64,000 bases of DNA. Source: Quillaja saponaria. Lineage: Eukaryota > Streptophyta > Magnoliopsida > Fabales > Quillajaceae. Numbering within the stretch: the first letter of the stretch is position 1; the number at the start of each line of letters is the position of its first letter. Position numbers and translations under genes: made by a program. The DNA lies in the NCBI GenBank assembly GCA_029379385.1, contig CM055607.1, forward strand, positions 6,386,001-6,450,000, given 5' to 3'. Positions 1-10,682 of this stretch are shown here, piece after piece. Below the pieces are notes generated by a model, which saw only the letters and a program-made list of their open reading frames with translations, did not search any database and had not been told where the DNA came from.

Positions 1-66
1 CACTGGGAGACTCACCATGAAACATTCCAACATATCCAACTTACTTCGACAATTGGTCCTCCTCTA
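1..66 (+). pseudogene. Phytocyanin gene fragment, truncated by window edge
   Basis: These bases match positions 600-668 of the intact phytocyanin-like gene just downstream, with a handful of substitutions and small gaps. In the matching reading frame the Trp codon of the GDSPW segment has become TGA, so the copy is broken. Similarity stops just after the WSSSN segment. It is the remnant of a tandem duplicate; the rest may lie upstream of the window. Confidence 0.75.
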
Positions 67-519
67 ATTAGGTTACTTTTTTATATTCACAACAACAAAG
101 AAGATGACGAAGAAGAAGAAGATTTGTTTTAATATATTTTTACCAATCTCACTGTTGTTTTCTCTCACTGTAACATTTTAATTTTAAAAAATAGAATTTT
201 CTGATACTTTGATTTCTTGAATCAGAAATGGGTTTGTTTATACCACATATATTTAAATTAAATGTCATAAAAACTATAATCAAATAAATAATTTCCCAAA
301 ATTAATTTCTGTGAACAAATTCTTAAACTATGCCTTTTTTTTGTTTTCCCTATTTTCAAAACTATTCATAATGACTTCTGTAACGTATAAATAGGGAATG
401 TAAATGCATCAAATGATATACGTACGTTATGTTTATCTTTTGTTTACCATCATATTAAGTGTTTCATAACTTTCTGCAAAAATTAAAATTTTTTTTTTTT
501 CTCACAGTCTTTGATCGCC
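67..519. other. Phytocyanin upstream region
   Basis: AT-rich spacer between the broken and intact phytocyanin copies. It holds a short GAAGAAGAA run near 97-121 and the likely promoter of the downstream gene. No other gene is seen. Confidence 0.6.
386..394 (+). promoter_or_regulatory. Probable TATA box of the phytocyanin-like gene
   Basis: TATAAATAG lies about 130 bp upstream of the ATG at 520, a typical plant TATA-box sequence at a plausible distance given a short 5' UTR. Identified by sequence only. Confidence 0.5.
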
Positions 520-1516
520 ATGTTCAACATTCGTCTACTAATTTTGTTGTTGCTGTTATCTCCATTCCTTGACCACTCTTCTGCCGGCACAAGATACACA
601 GTGGGAGATTCACCTTGGAACATTCCACCATATCCAACTTACTTCGATAATTGGTCCTCCTCTAATTTCTTCCGAACTGGCGACTCGTTAGGTAAAGTAT
701 CCAACTCAATTCTTACAATTCTAATTGTTAGAATTAGAGCCATTTAATTCAAAATTTTAAACTTGTTAAGTCAGGTTTTACTATTAAGTTTTGATATTAT
801 GTCAAAATTTGTTAGTGAGATCTCTCGAGCATCAAGAATTTTTGTTTATATGAATAAGAGTAGTTTTTCTTTTCTATCTATGTTATATTATTTAATGTAT
901 CAAAGAATTTTACAAGTCGTTGATCAAATCATGTCCAAGGATAATGAAATGTTTTATAATAATTACATGAATACATATATAGCAAATTGTCACTAATTAA
1001 TTTTGTAATCTCTCAATTTTTCAAGCAGTGTTTGACTTTGAGACCAATCTTTACAACCTTATTCAAGTCCCACGGCAAGACTACGAGGATTGCACTTCCT
1101 GCAATCCTATTAAGGTTTTGACGTACGGCCCAGCAACTATTCCTTTGACTCATAGAGGTGTCTTTTACTTTATCTGCAACATCTCAAACTACTGCTCTTT
1201 AGGACAGAAGATTTCTGTTACTGTCCACAACTACCGTTCACCAGATAATCCTACCCCAGCTCCATTGCCATCTCCATCGCCGCCGCCAACTTCTCCCGTT
1301 CCTATCTCATCTCCTTCTTCCCCACCAAAAGGATCAGTTACCCCGCCTACCGGGACTTATTACCCGTCCCCACATAACGGTACGTATTCACCAGAACCGA
1401 CTGCTGCTCCTGTCGAGAGGGAGAGGTCTATGGCATTTGCATTGGGCGGTTCCAACGGGATCTTCCTTGTCGTGCAGACATGTTTGGTGCTGGTTTTTAT
1501 TATTTGGATTATTTAG
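520..1516 (+). CDS. Phytocyanin / early nodulin-like protein, non-copper type, GPI-anchored
   Basis: Two exons, 520-691 and 1029-1516 (GT-AG, phase 1), give about 219 aa. The ATG at 520 starts a signal peptide (residues 1 to about 23). The plastocyanin-like domain follows (about 24-124, with YTVGDSPWNI near its start), then a Pro/Ser-rich linker (about 128-180) and a hydrophobic C-terminus (about 200-219) typical of a GPI signal. Two cysteines near 79-82 and one at 113 could form the family disulphide. Of the usual type-1 copper ligands, Cys107 remains, but both His positions are replaced (YN in place of the first His; NYC in place of GHC), so copper binding is unlikely. This pattern is that of early nodulin-like arabinogalactan proteins, which act at the plasma membrane or wall. 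A broken copy lies upstream. Confidence 0.85.
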
Positions 1517-1882
1517 GCCAAGCACGTAAACAAAGGATTATTGTCTCTCGGATTGGATCTTTTGAAGTATTTTTATTTTTTTTCCTCTTCTCGATTTCGT
1601 TAGGGGGATTTGATTGCTTTGTATTCTTTGACAATTTAGAACTTAATTGTTTCAATTCCTAGACTTAAAGTTTCAATTCGATTGCTTTGAGACATAGAAT
1701 TATACTATTTTTGATACATGAAATGACAATAAAATATTATAAATTTAAGGAATACAGTTACATGAAAATACTTACACTAATCGGGTTTGCCAACTAATTT
1801 CGAAATTAACCCATTAAATTGATAATCATCAGATGCGTATATAGTTCAAGTGTTACGTATTCTTAAGCAGTTTTTCATTAAA
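1517..1882. other. Spacer between convergent phytocyanin and ATL genes
   Basis: AT-rich sequence holding the 3' flanks of two convergent genes. No coding or repeat signal is visible. Confidence 0.5.
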
Positions 1883-2383
1883 CTAAGGTCTCGTTGTTGA
1901 TGGGATAGTCATAACACTACAGCTTAAAACCGGTGAGTCGCGACACATTGGACATGTCAAACGCATTCTGAACCAAGGATCAATACACTTGGCATGAAAA
2001 ACATGACCGCAATCAGGCAATAACCGGATTAACTCAGTTTCTTTATAATCCATTAAGCAAATGCAACAGCAAGAAGCAGTTGAACTACTCGAATAGAATT
2101 TGGGTTTGGTGTGGACGAGGTCTGGGCAGCTATGGATATTTTGATCAGTAGTTTGATGTAGCTGTAATTCTATAGTGACACCGCGCTGGTTGATGCTTGC
2201 ATCCACTTGATCATCAGATCGTACGGTTGGGACAGCAGGCTTAGGGGTGCAGAAATAGGAAGCGAGTGTTATGAATAGGATTAAAAGGATAAAGGAGACG
2301 AAAAACACGATGCAGTATACAACCCCGTTGATATTCTCCTCCTCTCTGTTACCGCCAGATGATGAGTGCAAAACACTGTCCAT
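1883..2383 (-). CDS. ATL-type RING-H2 E3 ubiquitin ligase (ATL70/71-like)
   Basis: Single-exon gene, 166 aa, the usual intronless form of ATL genes. A transmembrane helix spans about residues 21-44, with ITLASYFCT at its end, a string typical of the ATL69-71 group. The RING-H2 domain is about 106-147: CCIC pair, CGHVFH centre, C-IDPW and CPMC, so all eight zinc ligands are present. The DPW tryptophan needed for E2 contact is kept. The GLD motif that ATLs carry between membrane helix and RING is not recognisable here; the segment is Ser-rich instead. Expected role: membrane-anchored E3 ligase. Two related copies, one broken, follow on the same strand. Confidence 0.88.
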   Translation of the reverse strand: MDSVLHSSSGGNREEENINGVVYCIVFFVSFILLILFITLASYFCTPKPAVPTVRSDDQVDASINQRGVTIELQLHQTTDQNIHSCPDLVHTKPKFYSSSSTASCCCICLMDYKETELIRLLPDCGHVFHAKCIDPWFRMRLTCPMCRDSPVLSCSVMTIPSTTRP

Positions 2384-3602
2384 CTTCCTTTAATTATAAC
2401 GCAATATATATATATATATATTTATAGGCTAATATATTTTTTGGTCAAGTTTAATTCTTTTTTGTTTGAGAGGTATGATCCAAGTCTATTCATTATTGTT
2501 ACTTTATTTTTTTTTTTTTGACATTAACTAGGTTCATTTATAATAATATAATCGAATCGGTTAATTATGCAAGCAATCTAATATAAATAATATTTGACTT
2601 AATTCGATTCGAATACGATACTTTATATTTATTTATTTTATAATTAGTTTTTATGTAACTTTGTGTTTACATCTAACAAATTATTACAAACCGATCCATA
2701 TTATACTCAAATGTAATATTATATCAAAATTGTTTAAATATACAAAAAATTGATCTAATTAGATTAAATATTCATTGAATCAAATTTTGTACCTAATTAA
2801 ATCATGTTTCTATGTTGAATAATTAAAATAATAATGATGCACGTACGTACCCAACAAGCAGATCAAGGTGAGGAAAGAATATTTCCAGAAAAAGCTTTGT
2901 GTTAATTTGAACGTATACGAATCTTGTAGTTTTCCATTATTTATTAGTTTTACGGTAGTTACGTAAATGGAAAACTAATATAAAATTGAAAAATACAATT
3001 GCGTGGCGTTTAAATAATTATGATGAAGAAAAGGGAAGTAATTAGTTTTAGTTGATCTTTCCAAATTACACTTCAACCACTAGCATAAACTTAACGTTAA
3101 AGTTAAGCAATATTTTGTATTTTGTTTTTGTTTCTTCAACACTGATTTATATTATATTGGTGGTTTCACATTGAAATTTGAAATTTGCACTCCACCAAGA
3201 TTAAAATAGACGAGATTCATGAAAATATTAATCTGATGAATTAATTTTTGTGCGAATTCTCAATTATTTGATCACAACAAAAACTCTGACGTGACTCGTA
3301 GTTTAAAAAAATTATTTGAAAGAGAGATGGTTAATTCATTCGTTGATAAGCATGCAATAATCCGGATTGGATCAAATGGTGAATTGAATTTAGGAGTTTA
3401 GTTAGACGTTTGAACATTTAACAAAAATAATATATGTATGCTTCCAAATTTCTAGTACTCTCAAATTTACTTAATTATATAAAACTTCATATAAAGTACA
3501 ATGTTAGTAATTTACTACGTGTCTCTTTAAAATTTAAGAAATCTTAATTTCACTCACTAAAAATGTTGATGGCGTCAATTAACTGATGGATACAAGATCT
3601 TG
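2384..3602. other. AT-rich spacer between two ATL genes
   Basis: A (TA)n run at about 2405-2420 lies just upstream of the first ATL start and may serve as its TATA region. The rest is AT-rich DNA with no gene or recognisable transposon. Confidence 0.5.
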
Positions 3603-4094
3603 TCAAATGGACGGTGCTGCCATTGCCAGAGGAACAAATTGAGCTACTGGACTTGAAACAGGCGTTGGCTGCAACGAGTTCCGGCACACCGGACACAAAG
3701 GATGAAGCCGTAACCATTGATCAATGCAATTTTGATGAAACAAATGATCACAATCAGGCAACAAACGCAACAAGTCAGTGTCTTTATACTCAGTTAAGCA
3801 AATTGAGCAGCAACAAGTTGTGGAATCAGCTACCTTTTTGAGTACTTTGGCATGGGAAAACAGGAGCAGTGGGTACTTACTTAAGGTGGATTCATCAATA
3901 CCCACTTTTGCTTTGTTTGTTTCAACAGAGACAGAGACAGAGACAGCGGCAGAGGCAGAGGCAGTAGCGGAGCCTCTGTTAGATGGAGCATTGGGAAGGT
4001 TTATTCGGTTGCAAAAGAAGGAAGAGAGGGTTATGAATGTGATTAAGAAGATAATTCCAAGAGGGACACCAATTTCATATACAAATCCACCCAT
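3603..4094 (-). CDS. ATL-type RING-H2 E3 ubiquitin ligase (ATL70/71-like), second copy
   Basis: Single-exon, 163 aa. Transmembrane helix at about residues 8-28, then a low-complexity Ala/Ser/Val stretch encoded by an imperfect GAGACA/GCAGAG repeat (about 42-58). A GLD-like motif, VGIDESTLSKYPLL, lies at 64-77, and a complete RING-H2 at about 96-137 (CSIC, CDHLFH, C-IDQW, CPVC). The usual DPW is DQW here; the E2-contact Trp is kept. Similarity to the neighbour copy in membrane helix and RING points to local tandem duplication. Expected to be a membrane-bound E3 ligase; substrates cannot be told from sequence. Long open frames on the opposite strand are antisense shadows. Confidence 0.88.
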   Translation of the reverse strand: MGGFVYEIGVPLGIIFLITFITLSSFFCNRINLPNAPSNRGSATASASAAVSVSVSVETNKAKVGIDESTLSKYPLLLFSHAKVLKKVADSTTCCCSICLTEYKDTDLLRLLPDCDHLFHQNCIDQWLRLHPLCPVCRNSLQPTPVSSPVAQFVPLAMAAPSI

Positions 4095-5724
4095 TTCTCT
4101 TCTTCTTCTTCTGATCAGAATTTTGCAGTGCTATCTTGGTTTTCAGATTTAAGGGTTTTTTTTTTTTTTTTTTTCCCCTGAACTAACATAAACAAGTCTA
4201 ACGTGGTTATCTGACATGTGGTCACAAGTTTTGGTTGTTACCATGTGATGGTTTGGTTGAATTAGAATATGTGTTTGGTTTTTTCTAGAGATGGCCAACT
4301 GAGTGCGTCTGTCATTATCTGAAGAGTTATGGTCTTGTCTGACATTCAGTTCGCTCGGTTATATAAAAATGATGGGGCCGAAACTTCGAACGTGAGATCG
4401 AGAAGCACCCTTGAGCTACTTCTGAGACGGGAGACGCTCGTCCGCCAATCCAAATGGGGCTAAGAGGATTAAATCCTTGATTGCAGGCCACTCAATGACA
4501 GACTATTTACTGTGTAGTTTTGAGGCAACTGATTTTGTTCATTCTAATCCTCCTTCCAAAAATAAAAAATGACAATGTATTGGATCAAGTCGGGTCAAAC
4601 CTGATCAGATTCAAACATGATTCAAGACTTATTAAATTAGATCAGATCCAATCCAGTAGATCTATGAGTCAAGATAGATCAACTAGATCAAATATGGGTC
4701 TGACTCGGATCCAACCCTTCTAATTTTATTTTTTATTTTTAATTTTTAATATTTAAATTTAAAATTTGTAAATTAGTCAACAGAGAAACTAAGTGTAAAT
4801 CTAAAGAAATTTATCAATTTAATATTTAAATATTATTGTAATAAATTATCTAAAGTTCAATAAGTAATGATGAATAATAAATATCATATTTTTTAGTCTA
4901 TTTCCTTGTATAGACCTTCAACAACTATTTGAATAAATAATTAATAAAAATTTTTAGCTAATTATTTAAGTAAATAGTTGACAAAATTTCTTAGATTCAT
5001 AAAATAGAGTTTGAAAAGAAAAAAAAAACAAATTACCAAAATTTAAATTTATTAATTTATGTGTTTTTGATTTTCTTATATAGATTTGTATAAATTAGTT
5101 AAGTAAATTTATTACTTAAATTTTTTTAGATGAAATACATTAAGTAAACAAGGCTTAATTCTATTTGCAAAAAAAAAAAAAAATTAAAATTATAAAAAAA
5201 TAAGAAGAAGATGAATCGATAGATTGGACCTGACCCGATCCATAAATCATGGCCCGATCAGATCCAAGTTAAAAATTAATCCAACGACTTGGATGTTGTC
5301 CAAACCACCTCTATTGGATCGGGTCGAATATCCGATCCAACCCGATTCATTGCTACCCTTACCAAAACTTAATGTTACTTTTGTTTATTTTCTTGTTTCA
5401 AAATGTATGTCAAAATTAATTCTTTTGTTCTTATTTAACGATCTCAATCAATAAATATTGCTCCGTATACGTACACATATTCATAGATCGAGTTGGAGTT
5501 TTTATAGAGTTAATGAGAAGATTTATGTACATGGAATAAATATAATATATTCTCTTAAAAATTTGATGATATCATATTCATATATAGAGGCTGGACGCAT
5601 ACACAGTGTAAATCCCTTCTTATTATAATTCCCAGCAATTAATTAATAAATCCTAGTTTTTAGTCTTGTTGCCTTGCCAAGGGAACCACCTCGGCCAAAA
5701 GAGTTATCTTTTAAGTCCTGACTA
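4095..5724. other. Repeat-derived spacer
   Basis: Poly-T run at about 4154-4174. Two blocks rich in GATC-type words (about 4577-4722 and 5213-5352), with phrases such as GATCCAACCC and GGATCGGGTC, flank AT-rich DNA. They look like arms of a degraded inverted-repeat element, but I could not align them with certainty. No gene seen. Confidence 0.35.
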
Positions 5725-5830
5725 TGTTGGATAGATTATAATATAAGTTTTAAATAGAATATATTTTTATAAATAGCTATTAGATTTAATAATTATAATT
5801 TATTTGTGCAAAAGACACAACTAATTTCCT
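5725..5830 (+). repeat. Left block of a degenerate LTR pair
   Basis: The block begins TGTTGGATAGATTATAATAT and matches, in the same orientation, a block starting at 8809 (TGTTTGATATATTATAATAT), both running on to a shared TTATAATTTATTTGTGC segment. Starting with TG and paired as direct repeats about 3.1 kb apart, they look like the 5' parts of two old LTRs. The end of this LTR is not clear. Confidence 0.5.
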
Positions 5831-6379
5831 ACTTTTTTTTTTTTTTTAATAATTTTAAAGAGATATTGTAATGGGCATTGTACTATGAATTTGATTGAAG
5901 ATATTGATCAAATTTTTGTCTCATCTTAGTTTGTCTCTTGGTATTTCACAAATTGATGCCAAAGTGGAAGGATGACTCTCAAATTCAATTTGAAAAGATA
6001 AGTGTAGATGTCACAGACTTTTCTTCTCTAGATTTATTTTATTAAAGTAATTGATTTTCATATATGCATCATGACACAATTGGTGTTATACTCTCTTTGA
6101 AATTAATTTGTGTATTTATTTCTTGATTATGAAAAGATAAACACCTTTAATTTGGATTGTTAATTAAACAATGACAATATTGAAAGGAAGCAAATTCATG
6201 GCATGGTGTTATGTATTTGGTATTGGAGATGGCTCTCTGTTGGTTGCTGAGAGGTTGTACTGGAATGGATCTGCAACTGACAACAGGTTACTCCGAGATG
6301 GGTTGCAGGAAAATTCAGATTTGAGAGGTATTTCAAAAAGTATGGTTAGAAGAGTTTCCCTTGTGGCTGTTTGATTATT

Positions 6380-6951
6380 GCTGGCGACCGAGAGTTTGAA
6401 GCCGAATAACTGCCTTGGCAATGTCACAATCCAAGCTTGTCCAGTGCATGTCGCACATGACCGCTTGCCTTGTGATGGGCACATTATCATGACACAGTGT
6501 GGTATTTTTGTAAATAGGTAGCCAGGGGTAGTCGGGCAACTGGGAAATATGATGTTCCCTCTTGCTAGAGGGGTTATGGCGCAGAAAGCTCTTTAGGGAG
6601 GGTGTATATGTGAGAAAATCAAAGTTGTACACGAGCTTGTCGGATGAGTGTCAAAGGTCTTGGTGTTGCTTGTAACTCCCCCTACACCAAGCCATTTGCC
6701 TATGTCGTAGCCATGTCGAGAGCATGTCGAGAGCATTTTGATAGCATTGTAATTTGATCGTTTTTCAATTAATGAGAAGTTGAAGCCCTTTCTTGCAAAC
6801 TGTGTTCTATTTGCTTTCTTGCTTACATTGTTGCGCACTAGCCTTGCGGGTTGACACCCGAGAGGCATTGGAGAAGCTGACTTGCTACCTACGAGGGGTT
6901 AGCAAGTGCTACATAGGCGTCTTTGCATGCTAGCAAAGTCGGCCCGTGACA
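6380..6951 (+). mobile_element. Degenerate solo LTR of a retrotransposon
   Basis: The stretch is more GC-rich than its surroundings. Its 3' part reads like the R-U5 end of a plant LTR: TCAATTAATGAGAAGTTGAA, then TTGCGCACTAGCCTTGCGGG, ending in GGCCCGTGACA near 6951. I recognise this ending from LTRs of plant retrotransposons, from memory and without a search. No gag or pol coding is adjacent, so it is probably a solo or truncated LTR. The left edge is uncertain. Confidence 0.45.
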
Positions 6952-7064
6952 CTTGGCTATGGCACGATTTTTTTTATTTTTTTTCTGGAAGAAAGTGCAG
7001 CAAAACAATTATGTATTGAAAGTGACAAAAGATAGTGTCCTAGAAGGAAATGGACTTTGACGTT

Positions 7065-7400
7065 TGACATGAATACAAACTCAATATTTTCTGAAGCCTG
7101 AAATTTATCCGTTTGAATCATAAACCAATTGGACAGTTGGCCGAAATGCCAAGGGTTGCCTACGTATTGTGGAAGAGACATTGCAGTTTTGCAGTGAACT
7201 TTTGAGGAAGCGATTCACTAATCTTCTGCCCCGAGACTCATATGTCCACCTTTGAAAGGTTGAATTTTTCCTGCCATTGAATGTACGAGTAAACTCATGA
7301 ATATAGGCATAAGGCATGTCTTGAACAAAGCCATAACCAGAAGCAAATGTACCCATAAGCCACAAATTTGGGGACAGATTTCAATCCACATCGCTCAAGG
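7065..7400 (-). pseudogene. Fragment of a FAD-dependent amine-oxidase-like / polyenoic fatty acid isomerase-like gene
   Basis: On the minus strand from about 7370 downward the translation contains GYGFVQDMPYAYIHEFTRT, which I recognise as part of a plant family of FAD/NAD(P)-binding oxidoreductases (amine-oxidase fold, annotated as polyenoic fatty acid isomerase-like). It continues with a diverged segment and TIRRQPL, where functional members have a Val-Leu-x-Ile-Arg-Arg stretch. The fragment has no start, no FAD-binding Rossmann motif and a stop soon after; one domain slice survives. It lies beside the degenerate LTR, inside the larger LTR-flanked region, and may have been captured or stranded by transposition. 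Assignment rests on memory of the family. Confidence 0.45.
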
Positions 7401-8808
7401 TATGCAGGGGTTAAGTTTGAAAAAAATAAAAATAAAAATAAAAATTCACTGACAACATGGATCCCAATTCGACCAGAATCCTTTGCCTTGTCCTACAAAC
7501 AATACAAGTTTTCTTGTTCCTCTTTATGATATTTAATATATATATATATATTGTTAATTATTTTAAGTTTGTCGGTGGTAATGAATACCAGTAAAAGAAT
7601 TTTCTTGAAAGAAATTAGTGTGGATATAGTTTTTCGCTTATGAGATTCAATATTAAGATTGTTGAATTGATATTTTTAGTAAATACATTATGAGTATGGT
7701 TATAAATATTTTCATGTACCTATTAATTTTGAAGGATCAAGATCTGATTTTGATTTTGAAATAGTTCAAATTGTGGGGAAGTAAACATATTATTGAAAAT
7801 ATATATGATATAAAGAATATCAAAAAGGATTATTTGATAATGATTTTTTGGTGTATTAGAATAATACACATTGAAACTGGTTGGATAACTAGTGTGTGGG
7901 ATCATGAGTTTTGAAAGACAATGTAATTTCATGGACAAGAAAGAAATATAGTTATATATCATTTTGCAATGGAATCAAATTGATTGCTTAGTAGCAATTG
8001 GTAAGAAGATTGAAAAGATTAGAGAATTTATTGTAAAGTATATTTGTGGCCACATCCAATGTTTCTTAATTATATTTGTCCACTTAAAGCCAATTTGTTA
8101 AGTGTACTTATAAAAGAATTTATAATTATAAGTCTAGACATGAATGTAAGTTGTTATGATTTTATGAGACAAATTTAAGAATGAATTTTATTGTCAATGT
8201 GGGATTGATTGAAATTGCCTAAAATGCAGTAAAACTAACATCTAGTGGAATGAAGCTGAAATCCTTTTATAAAAAAGGCACCAGTAATGGGAACCCAACT
8301 TTGATTATTAAAAGTTATTTCCAAAGTTTAATGGGTAATAATAAGTTACTGTTTGTAATTTGGAAAAGCACTAAATTTCGACTTTAATATCATAGCCCTA
8401 TTCTAGGATGTCAATACTTAATAGAATGTGTATGGAGGATGAGTAATACATATATCACTCTTAATGGAGAATATTTGATATAGTAACTCCACCTATATGA
8501 ATATAAAAGTGGCACCGCTTCTAGCAAAGACTATAGGGTTATTTTTGTAAATATTCATGAATCTAGGAGGAGCATGTGGCCATATTTGTGCTAGAGAAAG
8601 TTTCAGAATCTTATGATAATTAGATAATATCATGTGTGTATTTATTTAATTTTGGTTCTAATATAGTGAGTATTTGTTTAATCTGTAGACACCAATTACT
8701 TCATTAGAATTTTAAACTAAATACACTAATAGAAAGTTTAATCTACAAGACACTTTCTACTATGCATGATATTATTACTAGGATTATATTATAATCTAGT
8801 GGGGGATT
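7401..8808. other. Interior of LTR-flanked region
   Basis: AT-rich sequence with a (TA)n run near 7537-7551. No recognisable reverse transcriptase, integrase or gag frame is visible. At 8799-8808 the purine-rich GTGGGGGATT precedes the right LTR-like block; this fits the polypurine tract of a Copia-type element. Confidence 0.4.
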
Positions 8809-8935
8809 GTTTGATATATTATAATATAAGTCATAAATTGGAAAGTCTTTTCATTAATAGTAATATATATGAAGAGATATAATTATTAGATTTACTAGTT
8901 ATAATTTATTTGTGCCAAAAAATACAACTAATAAA
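8809..8935 (+). repeat. Right block of the degenerate LTR pair
   Basis: Direct repeat of 5725-5830, beginning TGTTTGATATATTATAATAT and preceded immediately by a polypurine-like GTGGGGGAT. It has a roughly 20-bp insertion relative to the left block. The tract plus TG start supports a Copia-type 3' LTR whose right end is lost or lies before 9037. Confidence 0.5.
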
Positions 8936-9037
8936 TTAAAAGTTATAATTTATTATGTTAAAAATTATAAAATTAGTTATGTCAAAAGTTATGACTGTTA
9001 AAAATATGATTATTCATTATTTATATATAAATGACTT

Positions 9038-9598
9038 TCATCTAAAAACTTTGTTAGATCCTGGAAAAAAATTGTCTGTAATTTTTAAATTATAAGAATA
9101 TGTAGATAATATATCTTTAAAAATAGTGTTATAACAATAACACGTTTCAAAGTCTACAAATTTTTTACTATTTTTTTGTAACAGACTAGGTATAGGTGAG
9201 TTTCTACATACCGGACAAGTAGGATGAAGCCTTAACCATGGATCTACACAATTCAAATGGAAAACATGACCACAATCAGGCAACAATCTAAGCGTATCAA
9301 TTTCTTTACAATCAGACAAGTATATTGTACAGCAAGAACATGTAGAGTTACCCTTCTCCACCTTTACTTGACAATAAAGAATCTCGGCTGAGAGTGTCCT
9401 CTTCAAGGCCTACTTCCGCTGTGCTAAAATTTTGATTAATAGTTATGGAGTTGATTTGATGACCCGATTGGTTCGGTGCCAGCGGCGGTTCTTGCAGTAA
9501 TAGACTAAGATCAGCATTACTACTGATGCCAAGACACCAAGTAAGACTTTAAGGTCAGTTGAAAGTTTTCCATGTTTCTCTGAGCCATTCAAGTCCAT
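9038..9598 (-). pseudogene. Decayed third ATL RING-H2 gene
   Basis: An ATG at 9598-9596 opens a frame with a membrane-spanning segment (LLGVLASVVMLILVYY) followed by basic residues, then a stop. Homology moves to another frame through the GLD-like VGLEEDTLSRDSLL, then to a third frame for the RING (SCCTIYLSDCKE, CGHVFH, C-VDPW, CPVC). Thus at least two frameshifts break the gene. The second cysteine of the first zinc pair is also Tyr (TIYL instead of SICL), which would disable the RING even if translated. An open frame of 122 codons survives at 9038-9406. The order membrane helix, GLD, RING is that of the intact copy at 3603-4094. Confidence 0.8.
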
Positions 9599-10682
9599 CT
9601 TAAATTTGTAGCCACGTATATTTCATTTGAAACTTACAATATGATGATTTGCCAGTGGAATGTACTAGTTGATGATATTTTTGTTTTCTTGTGTATTAGG
9701 CTACCACTTGGAAATTGTCAGATGTTTTGACATATTTTTCTATATAGGTGGGAATTGCCTTTTCTTGATTTAAAAGGGTAAACTTCAAATATTTTTTTCT
9801 TTAAAAACCAAAAAAAAAATGGTTTGTTTTTATATCTTTAAAAATGTAAAGCAAGATTAGTCGGACTAGCTAGGGAGGTGAAAAGAGTAAGTACACTTCC
9901 ATACCATGACCAACAATCTTAAAATAGTGCATCATATGTACATGTATTAAATATTACTTGGCCCAAAATTTCTAAGTTTCTATTGCACTTATTTGATATC
10001 ACACATTTACAAAATAAATAAGTTTGGACTCCTGAGTTTTTTACACTGTACACAAGACTCTTTAATAGAGAAAACTGAATCTTACTTTAGATTATTTCTT
10101 AGAATAACAGAACTGGTGAATGTGTAAGGATGTGATTAGTTAAAATGCGTTTTATTTGAAAATGTCGGCGGAAATTCATCCAAAAGCCCCATGTAATTGT
10201 CCAGTCCAATCCAATCCATTATTGGGCTCTACTGTGTACAGATAAGGCTCTTGGGCCAATGTTAAAGACTTAGCCCAACCTTCCAACCCAAGGATTGCTC
10301 TTTTGATTTTTTCGGAGCACTTATTGGACCCCACTTCCCACATTTGACTTTCAACTCTCAATTGACAGGAACAACAGATCTGTCCCTGTCAATCTTCTCT
10401 CATGTCTATCTTCAACCGTACAACAACCCCCACTATTCTCGTATCCAGTTTGTTCCCACCTGATAATATCAGACACCCACCAGTATGAGTATGATACCAT
10501 CTATATCCTCAAAAAAATTCATTTTATTATGAGATATGAAATAGCGAAGTAAGTTATTAATAATGATCAATAAAAATCTACAGATCCCTCAATAAACCCA
10601 GTAACCCCCTTTTTCTCTAAAGTAGCATATTAGCTTCCATTTCTCCTTCCATTTCTCACATTTTCTGTCAAAATAATCACCC
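9599..10682. other. Spacer and GT14 promoter region
   Basis: No gene. TGGGCT (10223-10228), TGGGCC (10252-10257) and AGCCCA (10272-10277) form a cluster of site II-type (TGGGCC/T) elements about 410-460 bp upstream of the GT14 start. Such elements are bound by TCP factors in other plants; relevance here is inferred. Confidence 0.4.

Noticed and set aside
3614..4152. Plus-strand open frames of 75 and 124 codons opposite the second ATL gene
   Set aside because: Antisense shadows; the minus strand encodes a complete RING-H2 protein.
6171..6868. Several open frames of 67-93 codons on both strands
   Set aside because: They overlap LTR-like sequence and show no protein homology I can recognise.
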